From assembly GCF_002096845.1 (NCBI RefSeq), contig NZ_NCVK01000059.1:1-64000 (forward strand): 64,000 bases of DNA, written 5' to 3'. Below, piece by piece: positions 40,460-50,581 of this stretch. How positions within the stretch are numbered: position 1 is the stretch's first letter; the number at the start of each line of letters is the position of its first letter. The position numbers were made by a program, and so were the translations under genes. Source of the DNA: Streptococcus mitis (GTDB lineage Bacteria > Bacillota > Bacilli > Lactobacillales > Streptococcaceae). The notes beneath the pieces are model-generated. The model made no database searches and was not told the origin of the DNA. It saw only the letters and a list, made by a program, of their open reading frames with translations.

Positions 40460-42200
40460 CTTCTTCTACTTGTAAGCTGAGTTCCTCTAGTTGTTTGAGA
40501 GCTACTGTTGAAGGAGCTTGTGTCATTGGGTCAGTTGCCTTGTTGTTCTTAGGAAAGGCAATGACTTCACGGATATTTTCTTCTCCTGCAAGCAACATGA
40601 CAAATCGGTCAAGCCCGATAGCCAAGCCACCGTGTGGTGGGAAACCATAGTCCATGGCTTCAAGAAGGAAGCCAAACTGATCATTTGCTTCTTCGGCTGA
40701 GAAACCAAGAGCCTTGAACATGCGTTCTTGAAGGTCTTTTTGATTGATACGAAGGCTACCACCACCAAGCTCATAACCGTTCAAGACAATATCGTAAGCA
40801 ATAGCACGAACCTTAGCCAAATCACCTTCTAATTCGTGAGCAGTCTCTTCTTGTGGAAGAGTAAACGGATGGTGGGCGCTCATGTAACGACCTTCTTCTT
40901 CAGACCATTCAAACATTGGCCAGTCAACCACCCAAAGAAAGTTGAATTTATCGTTATCAATCAAGCCAAGCTCTTTGGCAATGCGTCCACGAAGGGCCCC
41001 AAGTGTTGCATTAGCCACTTCAAGCGTATCTGCCACAAAGAGAACCAAGTCCTTGTCTTCAAGAGCAAGCGCTGTTGACAATTCTGCTTGGATGCCTGTC
41101 AAGAACTTGGCAACTGGTCCGTTTAATTCTCCGTCAACTACCTTAATCCAAGCAAGACCTTTGGCACCGTACTGCTTGGCTACTTCCGTCATCTTGTCGA
41201 TATCTTTACGTGAATAGTTGTCCGCAGCGCCTTTGACTACAATTGCTTTTACAGCAGGTGCTTCTGAAAAGACTTTAAAGTCTACACCTTTGACCACTTC
41301 TGTCAAGTCCTGAAGCAACATGTCAAAACGAGTATCTGGCTTGTCAGAACCATAAAGAGCCATAGCGTCATCGTATTTCATACGAGGGAAAGGCAGAGTG
41401 ACTTCAATGCCTTTTGTTTCCTTCATGACACGCGCAATCAAACCTTCTGTGATATCTTGGATTTCTTGCTCAGTAAGGAAAGACGTTTCCAAGTCGACCT
41501 GGGTAAACTCAGGTTGGCGATCTCCACGCAAGTCTTCATCACGGAAACATTTAACGATTTGGTAGTAACGGTCAAAACCAGCATTCATCAAGAGCTGTTT
41601 CGTGATTTGTGGACTTTGAGGAAGAGCATAAAAATGCCCTTTATTAACACGAGATGGCACCAAATAGTCACGCGCCCCTTCAGGAGTTGACTTAGAAAGG
41701 AATGGTGTCTCCACGTCGATAAACTCCAACTCATCCAAGTAATTACGGATAGAGTGGGTCACCTTAGCACGAAGTTTAAGATTTTCCAACATCTCTGGAC
41801 GACGAAGGTCAAGGTAACGGTAACGCAAACGCGTATCGTCATTGGCCTCAATGCCATCCTTAATCTCAAATGGTGTTGTCTTAGCTGTATTAAGCACTGT
41901 CAGAGCTGTCACATTTAACTCAACTGCACCAGTTGGCAACTTATCATTGGCTTGCTCACGCGCAGCGACCTGACCAGTTACCTCGATAACAAATTCACTA
42001 CGAAGGCTTTCAGCTGTTGTCATGACCTCTGCAGATACTTTTTCAGGGTTGATAACCAACTGCATGATTCCTTCACGGTCACGAAGGTCGATAAAGATCA
42101 AACCACCAAGGTCACGACGACGGCCAACCCATCCTTTCAAGGTCATTTCTTGTCCGATGTGTTCCTCACGAACACGACCAGCATACATACTACGTTTCAT
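40437..42200 (-). CDS. aspS: aspartyl-tRNA synthetase
   Basis: 587-aa class II synthetase of bacterial type: N-terminal OB-fold anticodon domain (1-105), catalytic core with motif 2 [18 protein letters not shown], the GAD insertion, and motif 3 [21 protein letters not shown] precedes the ATG. In B. subtilis aspS follows hisS; here the two lie 4 kb apart in the order hisS-...-aspS on the minus strand. Confidence 0.96.
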   Translation of the reverse strand: MKRSMYAGRVREEHIGQEMTLKGWVGRRRDLGGLIFIDLRDREGIMQLVINPEKVSAEVMTTAESLRSEFVIEVTGQVAAREQANDKLPTGAVELNVTALTVLNTAKTTPFEIKDGIEANDDTRLRYRYLDLRRPEMLENLKLRAKVTHSIRNYLDELEFIDVETPFLSKSTPEGARDYLVPSRVNKGHFYALPQSPQITKQLLMNAGFDRYYQIVKCFRDEDLRGDRQPEFTQVDLETSFLTEQEIQDITEGLIARVMKETKGIEVTLPFPRMKYDDAMALYGSDKPDTRFDMLLQDLTEVVKGVDFKVFSEAPAVKAIVVKGAADNYSRKDIDKMTEVAKQYGAKGLAWIKVVDGELNGPVAKFLTGIQAELSTALALEDKDLVLFVADTLEVANATLGALRGRIAKELGLIDNDKFNFLWVVDWPMFEWSEEEGRYMSAHHPFTLPQEETAHELEGDLAKVRAIAYDIVLNGYELGGGSLRINQKDLQERMFKALGFSAEEANDQFGFLLEAMDYGFPPHGGLAIGLDRFVMLLAGEENIREVIAFPKNNKATDPMTQAPSTVALKQLEELSLQVEEDETSKTN

Positions 42201-42325
42201 TGTTTCTCTCCTCTTTTATTCTGTTACTATTTTACCATAAAAGCGCAGGCTCTTCATGAAAATCAGCAGAAAAGTTTGTCAGTCTTTAAAAATCAGGTAA
42301 AGTCCCTAAAAATTAACGCCCATAC

Positions 42326-42357
42326 AAAAAGTCCGATGAAGTTCACCGGACTCTTTT
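42326..42357 (-). terminator. terminator of the 76-aa membrane gene
   Basis: AGTCCG/CGGACT-based hairpin with a U-run on the minus strand. Confidence 0.7.
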
Positions 42358-42586
42358 ATTTTGAATTTTTGCCTGCTTTACGCTTTTCAGCGATTTCAGC
42401 TGCCTTTCGAGGCAAGACGATTTCCGTCGTATAAGCTGTCCCAAAACGCCAGATACCAGCAATAGGGGCAAAGACTACTGCGAGATGGCTGTAGAAGAAA
42501 TCGCCCTTGAAGGCATAAGCTAGCGCTCCAATGATGAAAAATAGAACAACTGCTTGAATCACTGCTAATAAAATTACTCGTTTCAT
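42356..42586 (-). CDS. small conserved membrane protein
   Basis: 76 aa with two hydrophobic stretches (4-27 and about 32-46) and a basic Lys-rich tail. AGGAGG ribosome site. Function unknown; it stands alone between the CPBP gene and aspS. Confidence 0.65.
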   Translation of the reverse strand: MKRVILLAVIQAVVLFFIIGALAYAFKGDFFYSHLAVVFAPIAGIWRFGTAYTTEIVLPRKAAEIAEKRKAGKNSK

Positions 42587-42603
42587 GTGACCTCCTGACT
42601 CTA

Positions 42604-43245
42604 TTATAGCATGAGAATCATCAAAAAGCTGACTAAATTATTCAAAGCGTGGAGAGAAATACTGTAGACCAGACCTTTTCTGCTAATATAAGCCAAGCCC
42701 AAACTAAAACCAAGGCTAAAATAGACAAAAAATTGTTGCACATCACCTGGGAAATGACCTAAGGCAAACAAAACACTAGATACCAGAAGGAAAAGCAGAG
42801 TTTGTTTGCTATTGTCCTGCTTAGGAAAGAGGTAGCGTGCCAACATCCCTCTAAAGATAAGTTCTTCCGTCAAAGGAGCAAAAATAACGACCGCAAAGAA
42901 TGAGAAAAGTGGTTGAGACAAGGTCAAGTCTATCGCTATTTGCTGATTTACTGAAGGATCATTTGGCAAGAAAAACTGGACAACCAGAGATAAGAACCAA
43001 ACCAAGGCAGGAACCCAAATAAATCGGTTGAAGCCACTCTTCTCAATACGAACAGGACCTTTCTGATACCATTTGTAAATACCGTACACATAAACTCCAG
43101 CCAAGGCCACATAGAGTAGGGTAACAGCATAGGGTGAAGCGCCTAAGGCAAGCGAAGTAGTCGCGAGCCCCTGAATGAAGCCATAGATGAATAAAAAGGA
43201 TAGAAGGGCTAGAAAAAACCAGCCAAGGTTTTTAAGTAGTTTCAT
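42604..43245 (-). CDS. CPBP/CAAX intramembrane metalloprotease
   Basis: 213-aa membrane protein of the CPBP (Abi) family. Motif 1 EELIFRG is at 127-133, motif 2 a histidine in LFALGHFPGD, motif 3 SLHALNN. In streptococci such proteins are often tied to bacteriocin production or self-immunity. It is the last gene of a five- or six-gene minus-strand ABC module, starting 9 bp after the permease stop. Confidence 0.85.
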   Translation of the reverse strand: MKLLKNLGWFFLALLSFLFIYGFIQGLATTSLALGASPYAVTLLYVALAGVYVYGIYKWYQKGPVRIEKSGFNRFIWVPALVWFLSLVVQFFLPNDPSVNQQIAIDLTLSQPLFSFFAVVIFAPLTEELIFRGMLARYLFPKQDNSKQTLLFLLVSSVLFALGHFPGDVQQFFVYFSLGFSLGLAYISRKGLVYSISLHALNNLVSFLMILML

Positions 43246-43254
43246 AAAGTTCTC

Positions 43255-43953
43255 CTATCTTGCTTTATAACTGTTTTTCAATACAAAGAGGTTCGCTATT
43301 CCTAACACAAGTACCCAGGCAAGTAACATACCAATATTAGAAAAAGATATTTCCCCACCTTTTTTATTTAAAAGATTTACAATAGGACCGATGAACGAAT
43401 AATCTAACACTTTCTGAACCGTATCATTTTGAGAAGCAATCATGGGTAAAATAGAGACAATTAACATAGGGAAGATACTATAAACTTGCGCTTTAGATTG
43501 AGTATCTGACACCGCACCGATTAGAAGGTTGAGAAAAATAATACAAATAGTTGCTAGGAGCAAATAGATAACGTAGGCAAATAAATAACCAGATACATCT
43601 ACTTTAAGATAGATGGGAAGTACAATCATAGCAACCAACATTATCAAAATAGGGAGAACGAGCATACTGAAAGTATATTCTATTGCTGTCACACCACTTA
43701 GGATGAGTGATTTGAGATTTCGTTTTTCCTTATCTTCTGCCATCATAATCGATACCATATAACCACTTCCCATGCTCAAGACCATCGTCAAGCTAGCAGA
43801 TAGTAAAAATAGGCTCAATTGTCCATCCTTATTTGAAAATTCATTATATAGAACAGCAGTACCAAAAGGCATCAATAAAGTTGCTAACAAAGTTGAATTG
43901 CTGATAAGGACTTGTAATCTTAACCATAGTAGGGCATTTAATTTTCTAAACAT
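43255..43953 (-). CDS. ABC transporter permease
   Basis: 232-aa ABC-2-type permease with six helices. Its start overlaps the end of the ATPase gene by 8 bp. With that ATPase it forms an exporter typical of peptide or antibiotic immunity systems. Substrate unknown. Confidence 0.8.
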   Translation of the reverse strand: MFRKLNALLWLRLQVLISNSTLLATLLMPFGTAVLYNEFSNKDGQLSLFLLSASLTMVLSMGSGYMVSIMMAEDKEKRNLKSLILSGVTAIEYTFSMLVLPILIMLVAMIVLPIYLKVDVSGYLFAYVIYLLLATICIIFLNLLIGAVSDTQSKAQVYSIFPMLIVSILPMIASQNDTVQKVLDYSFIGPIVNLLNKKGGEISFSNIGMLLAWVLVLGIANLFVLKNSYKAR

Positions 43954-44770
43954 CTAACTTTTCTCCTGTCAATCTGATAAAGATTTCTTCTAGAGTTGGC
44001 TCACAAGAGTGAACCACCATCAAATCTGTCGTGTCTAATTGTGGTAATTCTTCAAATGGAACTATCTGTTCTCGTCCATCGTTATAAACCACATGTACTT
44101 TCTTATCCACATGATACTTCTGAATAATATCTTGCGGACTTCCATACTCTATTAAGTTTCCCTTATTCAAAAGAGATAAGCGATCACAAAGCAGAGTTGC
44201 CTCATTCATATCGTGCGTGGTCAAAAAGATAGTTGTCCCCGCCTGCTTTAATTCTTGAAGTAGGGTATGAATCATCTTAGATGTTGTAGGGTCTAAGCCA
44301 CTAGTTGGCTCATCTAGGAAAAGAATCTTAGGAGCATTAAGAAGGGCACGAGCCAAGAACATTCGTTGTTTCATTCCTGTAGATAACTTTTCTGCGATAA
44401 TATCTTTAGCATCTGCCAATCCAACCTGTTGGAGCACCTGACTTACTCTATCTGACTTGAGACCATATAGCTTAGCATAGATAAGAAGATTTTTGTAAAG
44501 ACTCATCTTTTCATAAAAACCACTACCATCACTAACAATACCAATTTGTTCCAAATCATTTGAGGTTAAATCTTGAGAATTCTTGCCTAACAAAACTGTT
44601 TTACCTTGATCTGCAGCCAACTGACCTGTCAAGACATTGATCATGGTTGTTTTACCTGAGCCAGAAGGGCCCAGAAAACCAAAGATTTCACCCTCCTTAA
44701 TCTCAAAAGAAATCTGATGAAGAGCTTTTTTGCTCCCAAAACTTTTGCTTACATTTTCAACACGAATCAT
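43946..44770 (-). CDS. ABC transporter ATP-binding protein
   Basis: 274-aa ATPase with Walker A GPSGSGKTT, signature LSTGMKQR, Walker B ILFLDEPTSGLD and switch THD. The C-terminal 60 residues extend beyond the core, as in DrrA/BcrA-type exporters. Operon with the permease downstream and the DUF3169-like gene upstream. Confidence 0.88.
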   Translation of the reverse strand: MIRVENVSKSFGSKKALHQISFEIKEGEIFGFLGPSGSGKTTMINVLTGQLAADQGKTVLLGKNSQDLTSNDLEQIGIVSDGSGFYEKMSLYKNLLIYAKLYGLKSDRVSQVLQQVGLADAKDIIAEKLSTGMKQRMFLARALLNAPKILFLDEPTSGLDPTTSKMIHTLLQELKQAGTTIFLTTHDMNEATLLCDRLSLLNKGNLIEYGSPQDIIQKYHVDKKVHVVYNDGREQIVPFEELPQLDTTDLMVVHSCEPTLEEIFIRLTGEKLDV

Positions 44771-44780
44771 AGAAACTCCT

Positions 44781-45527
44781 TTATTTAAAATAACGTTTCA
44801 CCATAGGCAACTGCATCACACCAATATAAATATGGATTGCTCCTACAAGCAAGAAGGCTAGTAACTGAATCTCTCCTGTCAGTAAGGAAAAGAGAGCAAT
44901 TAGAATGTAGAGACCTGGCAAGACATACTGATTTAGTTGGAATAAAATCCGAAAACTCTGTTCCAAATTAGCCTGGCGCTCCCCTTCATCGTAAGAATTG
45001 ATAAAGTCCATGACATCCTTTGGTGTAGAGAAAAATGCCAAATCAAACTGACGAACAATCGCAATGGTCTTAAAAAGATATTTTTGAGCATTTAAAACTA
45101 ACACTAACCCCAAAAAAGAAAGAGGTAAGATTAGATTGCTTCTATCTAGTACAATCACTTCACTTCCTGAAATAAAGAGAGCCAATAAAATCGCTACGCT
45201 TGCACTATTAAAAGCAATGGTTCCAAACTCGAGATTCCGATACATCTGCACATAATAGGTTTCATTCAGATCATCATCCATTTCCTCTTGATACAAGGAG
45301 TGAAATTTTCTGCTTTTCTTTAAGAAATTGAACGTCAAAAGAATGCTAATGAAACCTAATACTAAACCAATAGCTGATATCCATGGTATCAAGATTTTTA
45401 CATCTAAAATAATTTCGTGGGATTCGGCACCAGCCTTCAACATATCTACAAATATGTACAAGAAACCTCCCAAGACAATAGACATTAAAAATAACAAGCC
45501 ACCTTTCTTATTCTTTTTCATATTCAT
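44781..45527 (-). CDS. DUF3169-like membrane protein
   Basis: 248-aa membrane protein with about six helices in three pairs, resembling DUF3169 proteins that accompany small HTH regulators and BcrA-like ABC exporters in streptococci. It lies 10 bp upstream of the ATPase and overlaps the preceding 66-aa gene by 4 bp. Confidence 0.65.
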   Translation of the reverse strand: MNMKKNKKGGLLFLMSIVLGGFLYIFVDMLKAGAESHEIILDVKILIPWISAIGLVLGFISILLTFNFLKKSRKFHSLYQEEMDDDLNETYYVQMYRNLEFGTIAFNSASVAILLALFISGSEVIVLDRSNLILPLSFLGLVLVLNAQKYLFKTIAIVRQFDLAFFSTPKDVMDFINSYDEGERQANLEQSFRILFQLNQYVLPGLYILIALFSLLTGEIQLLAFLLVGAIHIYIGVMQLPMVKRYFK

Positions 45528-45724
45528 TCTCCTTTTTCACTTGCTAGATTTTTGGATTTCTTTTCAATCCAGTCAATTACTGGGATAAGAGCAAAGTAGG
45601 CCCAAGTAAATTGGTCGCTGTAATAGAGATCAAACCATCCTAGATTTGTTCCAATTAGTAGACACAGGCTGACTAATAGAGCTATGGCAACTACATAATA
45701 AATCACTTTATACTTGTTCATCAC
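45524..45724 (-). CDS. small membrane protein of the ABC module
   Basis: 66 aa with two helices (6-25 and about 37-52) and a charged tail. ATGA-type overlaps with both neighbours show tight coupling with the regulator and the DUF3169-like gene. Function unknown. Confidence 0.65.
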   Translation of the reverse strand: MMNKYKVIYYVVAIALLVSLCLLIGTNLGWFDLYYSDQFTWAYFALIPVIDWIEKKSKNLASEKGE

Positions 45725-45927
45725 TCATCCTCCTCCAAGCGAAATACCGATTCGACTGTTTCGTTGAAAATCTGAGATATTTTCAAGGCAATCACAACGG
45801 ACGGGGTGTATTCGTCCCGTTCTAATAGGCTAATGGTCTGTCTGGAAACCCCTGCCAGTTTGGCTAGGTCGGTTTGATTGAGGCCATCGCGAGCCCGAAG
45901 CTCTTTTAGACGATTTTTTAGTTGCAT
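45721..45927 (-). CDS. XRE-family HTH regulator of the ABC module
   Basis: 68-aa Cro/CI-type regulator that is essentially one helix-turn-helix (GLNQTDLAKLAGVSRQTISLLERDEYTPS), of the kind paired with small membrane proteins and ABC exporters. The ATG at 45927 (MQLKNRL) has AGGTG upstream; a GTG three codons earlier is less likely. Probably acts on the palindromic promoter at 46306-46333. Confidence 0.85.
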   Translation of the reverse strand: MQLKNRLKELRARDGLNQTDLAKLAGVSRQTISLLERDEYTPSVVIALKISQIFNETVESVFRLEEDE

Positions 45928-45936
45928 GTTACACAC

Positions 45937-46251
45937 CTACTCTCCGTCAAATTCAACGGTTTGGATATCCTCAATACGTTGTAGTTTGAATTTTTCTTTT
46001 CCTTTTTTATTAACACGACGTAGCTTGACCCATTCCTCATCAACATCCACAACTTCCCAGTTATCTGTTCCAAAAACTTGTCCAATGATTGTCGGTGTTT
46101 TCCCAATCAATTCTTTTAAAATTCTTGACATTTCTTTATTTCCTTTCTGTTTTTGCTCAATTCTTTTGATTTTATTCTCTAGTTTCTTGACCTTTTGGGA
46201 ATGGTAGATATAATACATAATCACAAGAGGTACAAATCCTAATGCCCACAT
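45937..46251 (-). CDS. membrane-anchored small protein heading the ABC module
   Basis: 104 aa from ATG 46251 (MWALGFVPL): an N-terminal membrane helix (2-17), a short coiled region rich in Lys/Glu (20-45), then a small beta-rich domain (about 50-104). It ends 9 bp before the regulator start. The frame is open upstream past the promoter, so the longer version is not used. Function unknown. Confidence 0.6.
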   Translation of the reverse strand: MWALGFVPLVIMYYIYHSQKVKKLENKIKRIEQKQKGNKEMSRILKELIGKTPTIIGQVFGTDNWEVVDVDEEWVKLRRVNKKGKEKFKLQRIEDIQTVEFDGE

Positions 46252-46287
46252 AATCGTTCCCTGCTCCTTTTCTCTTAACTTGATTAT

Positions 46288-46316
46288 ATTGTAACACATC
46301 TTTTTCTTTTTGACAA
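46288..46316 (-). promoter_or_regulatory. promoter of the ABC module
   Basis: Minus strand -35 TTGTCA (46311-46316), 17-bp spacer, -10 TACAAT (46288-46293). Confidence 0.75.
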
Positions 46317-46333
46317 GCATATTTGTCAAAAAG
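46306..46333. promoter_or_regulatory. palindromic operator overlapping the ABC-module promoter
   Basis: Perfect 11-bp arms CTTTTTGACAA (46306-46316) and TTGTCAAAAAG (46323-46333). One arm contains the -35 box, so a bound HTH protein would exclude RNA polymerase. Confidence 0.65.
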
Positions 46334-46365
46334 TTTATGATTTTTGTCATTTTGCAAAAGAAAAA

Positions 46366-46395
46366 GGTCAGAGTAGTTCTCTGACCAGTTTTTCT
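46366..46395 (-). terminator. terminator downstream of the ABC-module promoter region, upstream-gene side
   Basis: GGTCAGAG/CTCTGACC with flanking A/T tracts, just after the hisS stop on the minus strand; ends hisS transcription. Confidence 0.8.
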
Positions 46396-46399
46396 GTTA

Positions 46400-47680
46400 T
46401 TAAAATCCTAATTTTTCAAAGATTTCTGAAAAGTTTTGGCTGATAGCATCAAGTGACACTTGCACTTCTTCTCGGGTTTGGTTATTCTTGACCGTTACTT
46501 GTCCGCTTTCGACTTCACTCTCTCCTAGGGTGATGAGGGTCTTAGCCGCAAAGACATCAGCTGACTTGAACTGAGCTTTGAGTTTACGGTTGAGGTAATC
46601 ACGCTCTGCTTTGAAACCTTGTTGGCGAAGGGCTTGCACCAATTCCAAGGCCTTGACATTTGCTCCTTCTCCCAAGACTGCGATATAGACATCTAGGGCG
46701 TTTTCGATAGGGAGGGGCACACCTTGCTTTTCAAGAATGAGAAGCAAGCGCTCTACACCAAGTCCAAATCCAAATCCAGCAGTTTCAGGGCCTCCAAAGT
46801 AAGAAACCAAACCATCGTAACGGCCACCCGCACAGACTGTCAGGTCATTGCCCTCAATCTCAGTGATAAACTCGAAAATAGTGTGATTGTAGTAGTCCAG
46901 ACCACGCACCATATTGGTATCGATGATATAGTCTACTCCAAGATTCTCCAACATCTGACGCACAGCATCAAAATGAGCTTGGCTTTCTTCATCAAGGAAG
47001 TCCAAGATAGAAGGCGCATTCTCTACTGCTACCTTGTCTTCTTTTTCTTTAGAGTCCAAGACACGGAGAGGATTTTCCTCCAAACGACGTTGGCTATCCT
47101 TAGACAAGGTCTCCTTGAGCGGTGTCAAATAGTCAATCAAGGCTTGGCGGTAGGCTGCACGGCTCTCAGGATTGCCAAGAGTGTTGAGGTGCAATTTGAC
47201 ACCTTGGATGCCGATTTCTTTCAAGAAATGGGCTGCCATCGCGATGGTTTCCACATCGGTAGCTGGATTGCTAGATCCAAAACACTCAACACCAATCTGG
47301 TGGAACTGGCGCAAACGCCCTGCCTGTGGACGCTCATAGCGGAACATAGGGCCCATGTAGTAGAACTTGCTTGGCTTTTGCACCTCTGGTGCAAAGAGTT
47401 TATTTTCCACATAGGAACGGACAACGGGCGCTGTGCCTTCTGGACGGAGGGTGATATGACGGTCACCCTTGTCATAGAAATCGTACATTTCCTTGGTTAC
47501 GATATCAGTCGTATCTCCGACAGAGCGACTGATGACCTCGTAATGCTCAAAAATAGGCGTACGCACTTCTGCATAGTTATAGCGCTTGAAAATCTCACGG
47601 GCAAAGCCCTCAACGTACTGCCATTTGGCAGATTCAGCAGGTAAAATATCCTGCGTTCCTTTTGGTTTTTGTAATTTCAT
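46400..47680 (-). CDS. hisS: histidyl-tRNA synthetase
   Basis: 426-aa class II synthetase. Motif 2 [20 protein letters not shown], histidine motifs [11 protein letters not shown] and GGRYDGL, and a C-terminal anticodon-binding domain (about 330-420). AGAGGA ribosome site. Confidence 0.95.
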   Translation of the reverse strand: MKLQKPKGTQDILPAESAKWQYVEGFAREIFKRYNYAEVRTPIFEHYEVISRSVGDTTDIVTKEMYDFYDKGDRHITLRPEGTAPVVRSYVENKLFAPEVQKPSKFYYMGPMFRYERPQAGRLRQFHQIGVECFGSSNPATDVETIAMAAHFLKEIGIQGVKLHLNTLGNPESRAAYRQALIDYLTPLKETLSKDSQRRLEENPLRVLDSKEKEDKVAVENAPSILDFLDEESQAHFDAVRQMLENLGVDYIIDTNMVRGLDYYNHTIFEFITEIEGNDLTVCAGGRYDGLVSYFGGPETAGFGFGLGVERLLLILEKQGVPLPIENALDVYIAVLGEGANVKALELVQALRQQGFKAERDYLNRKLKAQFKSADVFAAKTLITLGESEVESGQVTVKNNQTREEVQVSLDAISQNFSEIFEKLGF

Positions 47681-47757
47681 AGGGAATCCTCTTTAAACTT
47701 AATAGTCCTATTTTACCATAAATAAAGGGATTAAAACAGTGAGAAAAAATTTAGGAT

Positions 47758-49005
47758 TTAGATATCATTTTTGAGATTAATAACTGTCAAAAGAATAGCC
47801 AGGAAGGAAAGACCAACAAATAGCATCCAAGTCAACTGTATATTCCATACGGCAACAAGTGAAAAACAAGCTGTTCCCACAGGTATGGATAAGGTGAACA
47901 ATAAACCTAAAAAATTACTGGTACGAGCTAGAACCTCTGGAGCTAGATTTTTCAGGAGCATGGCACTAATCTTTGGTTGAACTTTACCAGACACATACAG
48001 AGTTGAACAGAGAAATAGTAAACCAAGTACGACTTGATTGAATAAATTAGCTAGACCAATTAGACTGAGTCCTACGGTCACCCACATCATCAATCTAGGC
48101 AAGGACTGCTTCCCAAAATAATCATTGCCCGTAAGGCTACTGATGATGACTGCTAACAAAGCACAGAATTGACTGATAAATAATGCCTCTGTGTAAGAAA
48201 AGTCCAAAAGAGAATGGCTCAAAAAGAAGATGTTATAGATGCTTCCTAAAGCGCCACCCAAGGCATTGATAAGCAAGACAGCAAAGATCATGAATCCAAA
48301 GTTTTTCTGTCCACCTTTAAGAAAAACGAGACGTAAATTTCGATAAATCGTTAGGAATTGCTCTTTGATAGATAGCTTCTCATTTTTTAGTGATTCACCA
48401 TCAGCAGATGACATTGACAGGCTCAATTTGCTTTTTCCTAAAAAGAGAATAAAGGCTGATACTAGGAAAAAGCAAGCATTGATTCCCGCAACGAGGGAAA
48501 AATTGTTAACCGATAGTCCTAAGAGCCAGACTCCAAAAGCTTGACCACCAATAGCTGAAATATAGGTGATGAACTGGGAAAAAGAATAAGCTTCCATCAA
48601 ATCATTTTCAGCTACTTTTTCCTTAATAAGAGGCATGCGCAAACCACCTGCAAAATCACTGATGACATCACTAATGACATTGATCAAACACAGGCTAGAA
48701 AAGGCAAATAAACTAGCTTGCTGAACAACTAGGGCTGCTAGAAAAAATAAAACCGCCTGAAACAAACCGCTATAGATCATCCATTTGACCTTGTCCCTCG
48801 TATAATCTGCCCGAATCCCTACAAAAACTGTAAAGAGAGTCGGAAGAATCATGACAATATTTGCCATAGCAACAGCAAAGGAGGCTTGTGGCAAGGTCGA
48901 TGCATAGACGATAAATACCAGATTAAAAATCGAAGCACCAAAAGCATTGAAGAAGCGTGACAAAGTCAAGAGTCGATAAGCTTGATTTCTAAACAATAGT
49001 TTCAT
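47758..49005 (-). CDS. MFS transporter
   Basis: 415-aa major facilitator with twelve predicted helices, of the macrolide-efflux (MefA-like) branch by general layout. A strong ribosome site (AGGAGGGAG) and an extended -10 (TGCTATACT) lie upstream. The Rgg-type regulator gene directly upstream on the same strand suggests control by it. Substrate unknown. Confidence 0.8.
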   Translation of the reverse strand: MKLLFRNQAYRLLTLSRFFNAFGASIFNLVFIVYASTLPQASFAVAMANIVMILPTLFTVFVGIRADYTRDKVKWMIYSGLFQAVLFFLAALVVQQASLFAFSSLCLINVISDVISDFAGGLRMPLIKEKVAENDLMEAYSFSQFITYISAIGGQAFGVWLLGLSVNNFSLVAGINACFFLVSAFILFLGKSKLSLSMSSADGESLKNEKLSIKEQFLTIYRNLRLVFLKGGQKNFGFMIFAVLLINALGGALGSIYNIFFLSHSLLDFSYTEALFISQFCALLAVIISSLTGNDYFGKQSLPRLMMWVTVGLSLIGLANLFNQVVLGLLFLCSTLYVSGKVQPKISAMLLKNLAPEVLARTSNFLGLLFTLSIPVGTACFSLVAVWNIQLTWMLFVGLSFLAILLTVINLKNDI

Positions 49006-49120
49006 AGATAATCTCCCTCCTTGTTCTAATCCCTATATGAAGTATGACTATAGTATAGCACTTAGAAATTCTAGAGGAAAAATTTTTGAATATATGCAAC
49101 AAACAAAATGAGCAAAAAAA

Positions 49121-49166
49121 CGATAGAACTTCTTTGATAACCTGTGAGAGCTCAACAATTCTATCG
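49121..49166 (-). terminator. rgg terminator
   Basis: CGATAGAA/TTCTATCG with a T-run on the minus strand, between the regulator and the MFS gene. No short hydrophobic peptide gene was recognised in this 200-bp gap. Confidence 0.7.
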
Positions 49167-49203
49167 CTTCAAATTTCGAATGATTTTCTTAGTTTGCAGA
49201 TAT

Positions 49204-50055
49204 TCAACAATCGGTCGTTTTTCTATAGTATTCGGCAGATTTATTACAGCCAAGCATCTCAAAAATACGGACAGCATCTGCCATCTTTTTCTGACCTTCC
49301 TTGACTCTGCCTTGCTTGCTATCAAGGAGACCTTCCGCCCACAAATAGACAATTCGGAAATAGGTTTCATTTTCCTTGTAGAAATGCTCTTCGATAACAC
49401 GTTTAAAATAAGAGGCATTGGTAAATTCTTCACACTCAATGCTGGCTAAAAAACCATTCAATAGTATAGTGTGAAAAAGGTTTCGATTGCCAGACATTTC
49501 CATTAGAAAATCAGATTTACGGATCATTTCTCGTACATATCTAGTAAAAAGAGAAACAGATAAAAAGGGAGAACTGACTGAAAATAAATTTAGTTCATAG
49601 ATTCCCCAAATCTCGGTAGAAAACAAATAATCATGAAGGACTTTCCCTTCCTCTGCTGTTAACTCTACCCTTTCATCCATGCTCTTCATATAAGACTTGA
49701 TAATAATGGCATTTAGAATATGTTTCTGTTTGTTTTGAGAATGGGCATGCTTTTGATACTCTTTGCGATACAAGTCCTCAAGCGGAGCTATATTCTTTGG
49801 ATCCAAGACATCTATGATTTCTTTTCTCAACTCAGAATCTGTATCATACTGAAAACCTCTCGCCAGAAAGAGGATTTCCTCCACACTGGCAGATATATTT
49901 TCCAGTGCAAATAGGAACTTTTCTACCGAAAGCTCACTCTGACCTGTTTCAAAGCGAGATAACATAGACGGCGAAAATTGTCCCCCAGTTGCTTGTCTCA
50001 GCGGGATATTTCTTGACTCTCGTAATTGTCTAAAGACTTTTCCAATCTGCTCCAT
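49204..50055 (-). CDS. Rgg/GadR/MutR-family transcriptional regulator
   Basis: 283 aa: N-terminal helix-turn-helix (residues 5-60, LRESRNIPLRQATGGQFSPSMLSRFETG) and a C-terminal all-helical repeat domain of TPR type, which in this family binds short peptide pheromones. No peptide gene was recognised next to it, so it may be a stand-alone Rgg. AGGAG ribosome site. Confidence 0.88.
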   Translation of the reverse strand: MEQIGKVFRQLRESRNIPLRQATGGQFSPSMLSRFETGQSELSVEKFLFALENISASVEEILFLARGFQYDTDSELRKEIIDVLDPKNIAPLEDLYRKEYQKHAHSQNKQKHILNAIIIKSYMKSMDERVELTAEEGKVLHDYLFSTEIWGIYELNLFSVSSPFLSVSLFTRYVREMIRKSDFLMEMSGNRNLFHTILLNGFLASIECEEFTNASYFKRVIEEHFYKENETYFRIVYLWAEGLLDSKQGRVKEGQKKMADAVRIFEMLGCNKSAEYYRKTTDC

Positions 50056-50179
50056 AGGCTTCTCCTTAATTTAGTCTTTTCTTTATATTATCATATTTTT
50101 TCAGAAAATCCATCAAAAACTTGCCAAATTGTCAGAATTATGAGAAAATAGAGGATATTTATCACGTGGAGGGACTGTA

Positions 50180-50521
50180 ATGAGAGAGGATATCAAAATC
50201 AATGACCGTGCTTTGGTCTTACAAGACAAAATTATCGAAAAACTAGAGAAAGTTTTTGATACAGATGTGGAATTGGATGTTTACAATCTAGGGCTGATTT
50301 ATGAAATCAATTTAGACGAAACAGGCCTCTGTAAGATTGTCATGACCTTCACCGATACTGCCTGCGATTGCGCCGAAAGCCTGCCTATCGAAATCGTCGC
50401 AGGTCTGAAACAAATCGAGGGGATTGAAGATGTCAAGGTTGAAGTCACCTGGTCGCCTGCTTGGAAAATCACACGAATCAGTCGCTACGGCCGTATTGCC
50501 CTTGGACTACCACCTCGTTAA
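50180..50521 (+). CDS. DUF59/MIP18-type iron-sulfur assembly factor
   Basis: 113 aa with a DUF59 domain; family members (SufT, PaaD, MIP18) help in Fe-S cluster maturation. The conserved cysteines of the DTACDCAE segment are near residue 60, and the ending WSPAWKITRIS..GR is typical. Divergent from rgg. It faces ilvD, an Fe-S dehydratase, a neighbourhood that fits the role. Confidence 0.82.
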   Translation: MREDIKINDRALVLQDKIIEKLEKVFDTDVELDVYNLGLIYEINLDETGLCKIVMTFTDTACDCAESLPIEIVAGLKQIEGIEDVKVEVTWSPAWKITRISRYGRIALGLPPR

Positions 50522-50550
50522 GCATGCAAATTACTTTTGGAGATGAAAAG

Positions 50551-50577
50551 AAGCAAGCCGAGATTGGCTTGCTTTTT
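50551..50577. terminator. terminator between the DUF59 gene and ilvD
   Basis: AAGCAAGCC/GGCTTGCTT plus T-run; can act for both convergent genes. Confidence 0.85.
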
Positions 50578-50581
50578 AAGT

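Noticed and set aside
46724-47644. 306-codon ORF opposite hisS
   Set aside because: Shadow of hisS; no start signals or family motifs.
49006-49203. Short hydrophobic peptide (SHP) gene next to the Rgg regulator
   Set aside because: The gap holds only the rgg terminator and the MFS promoter; no small ORF with a ribosome site and hydrophobic tail was found.
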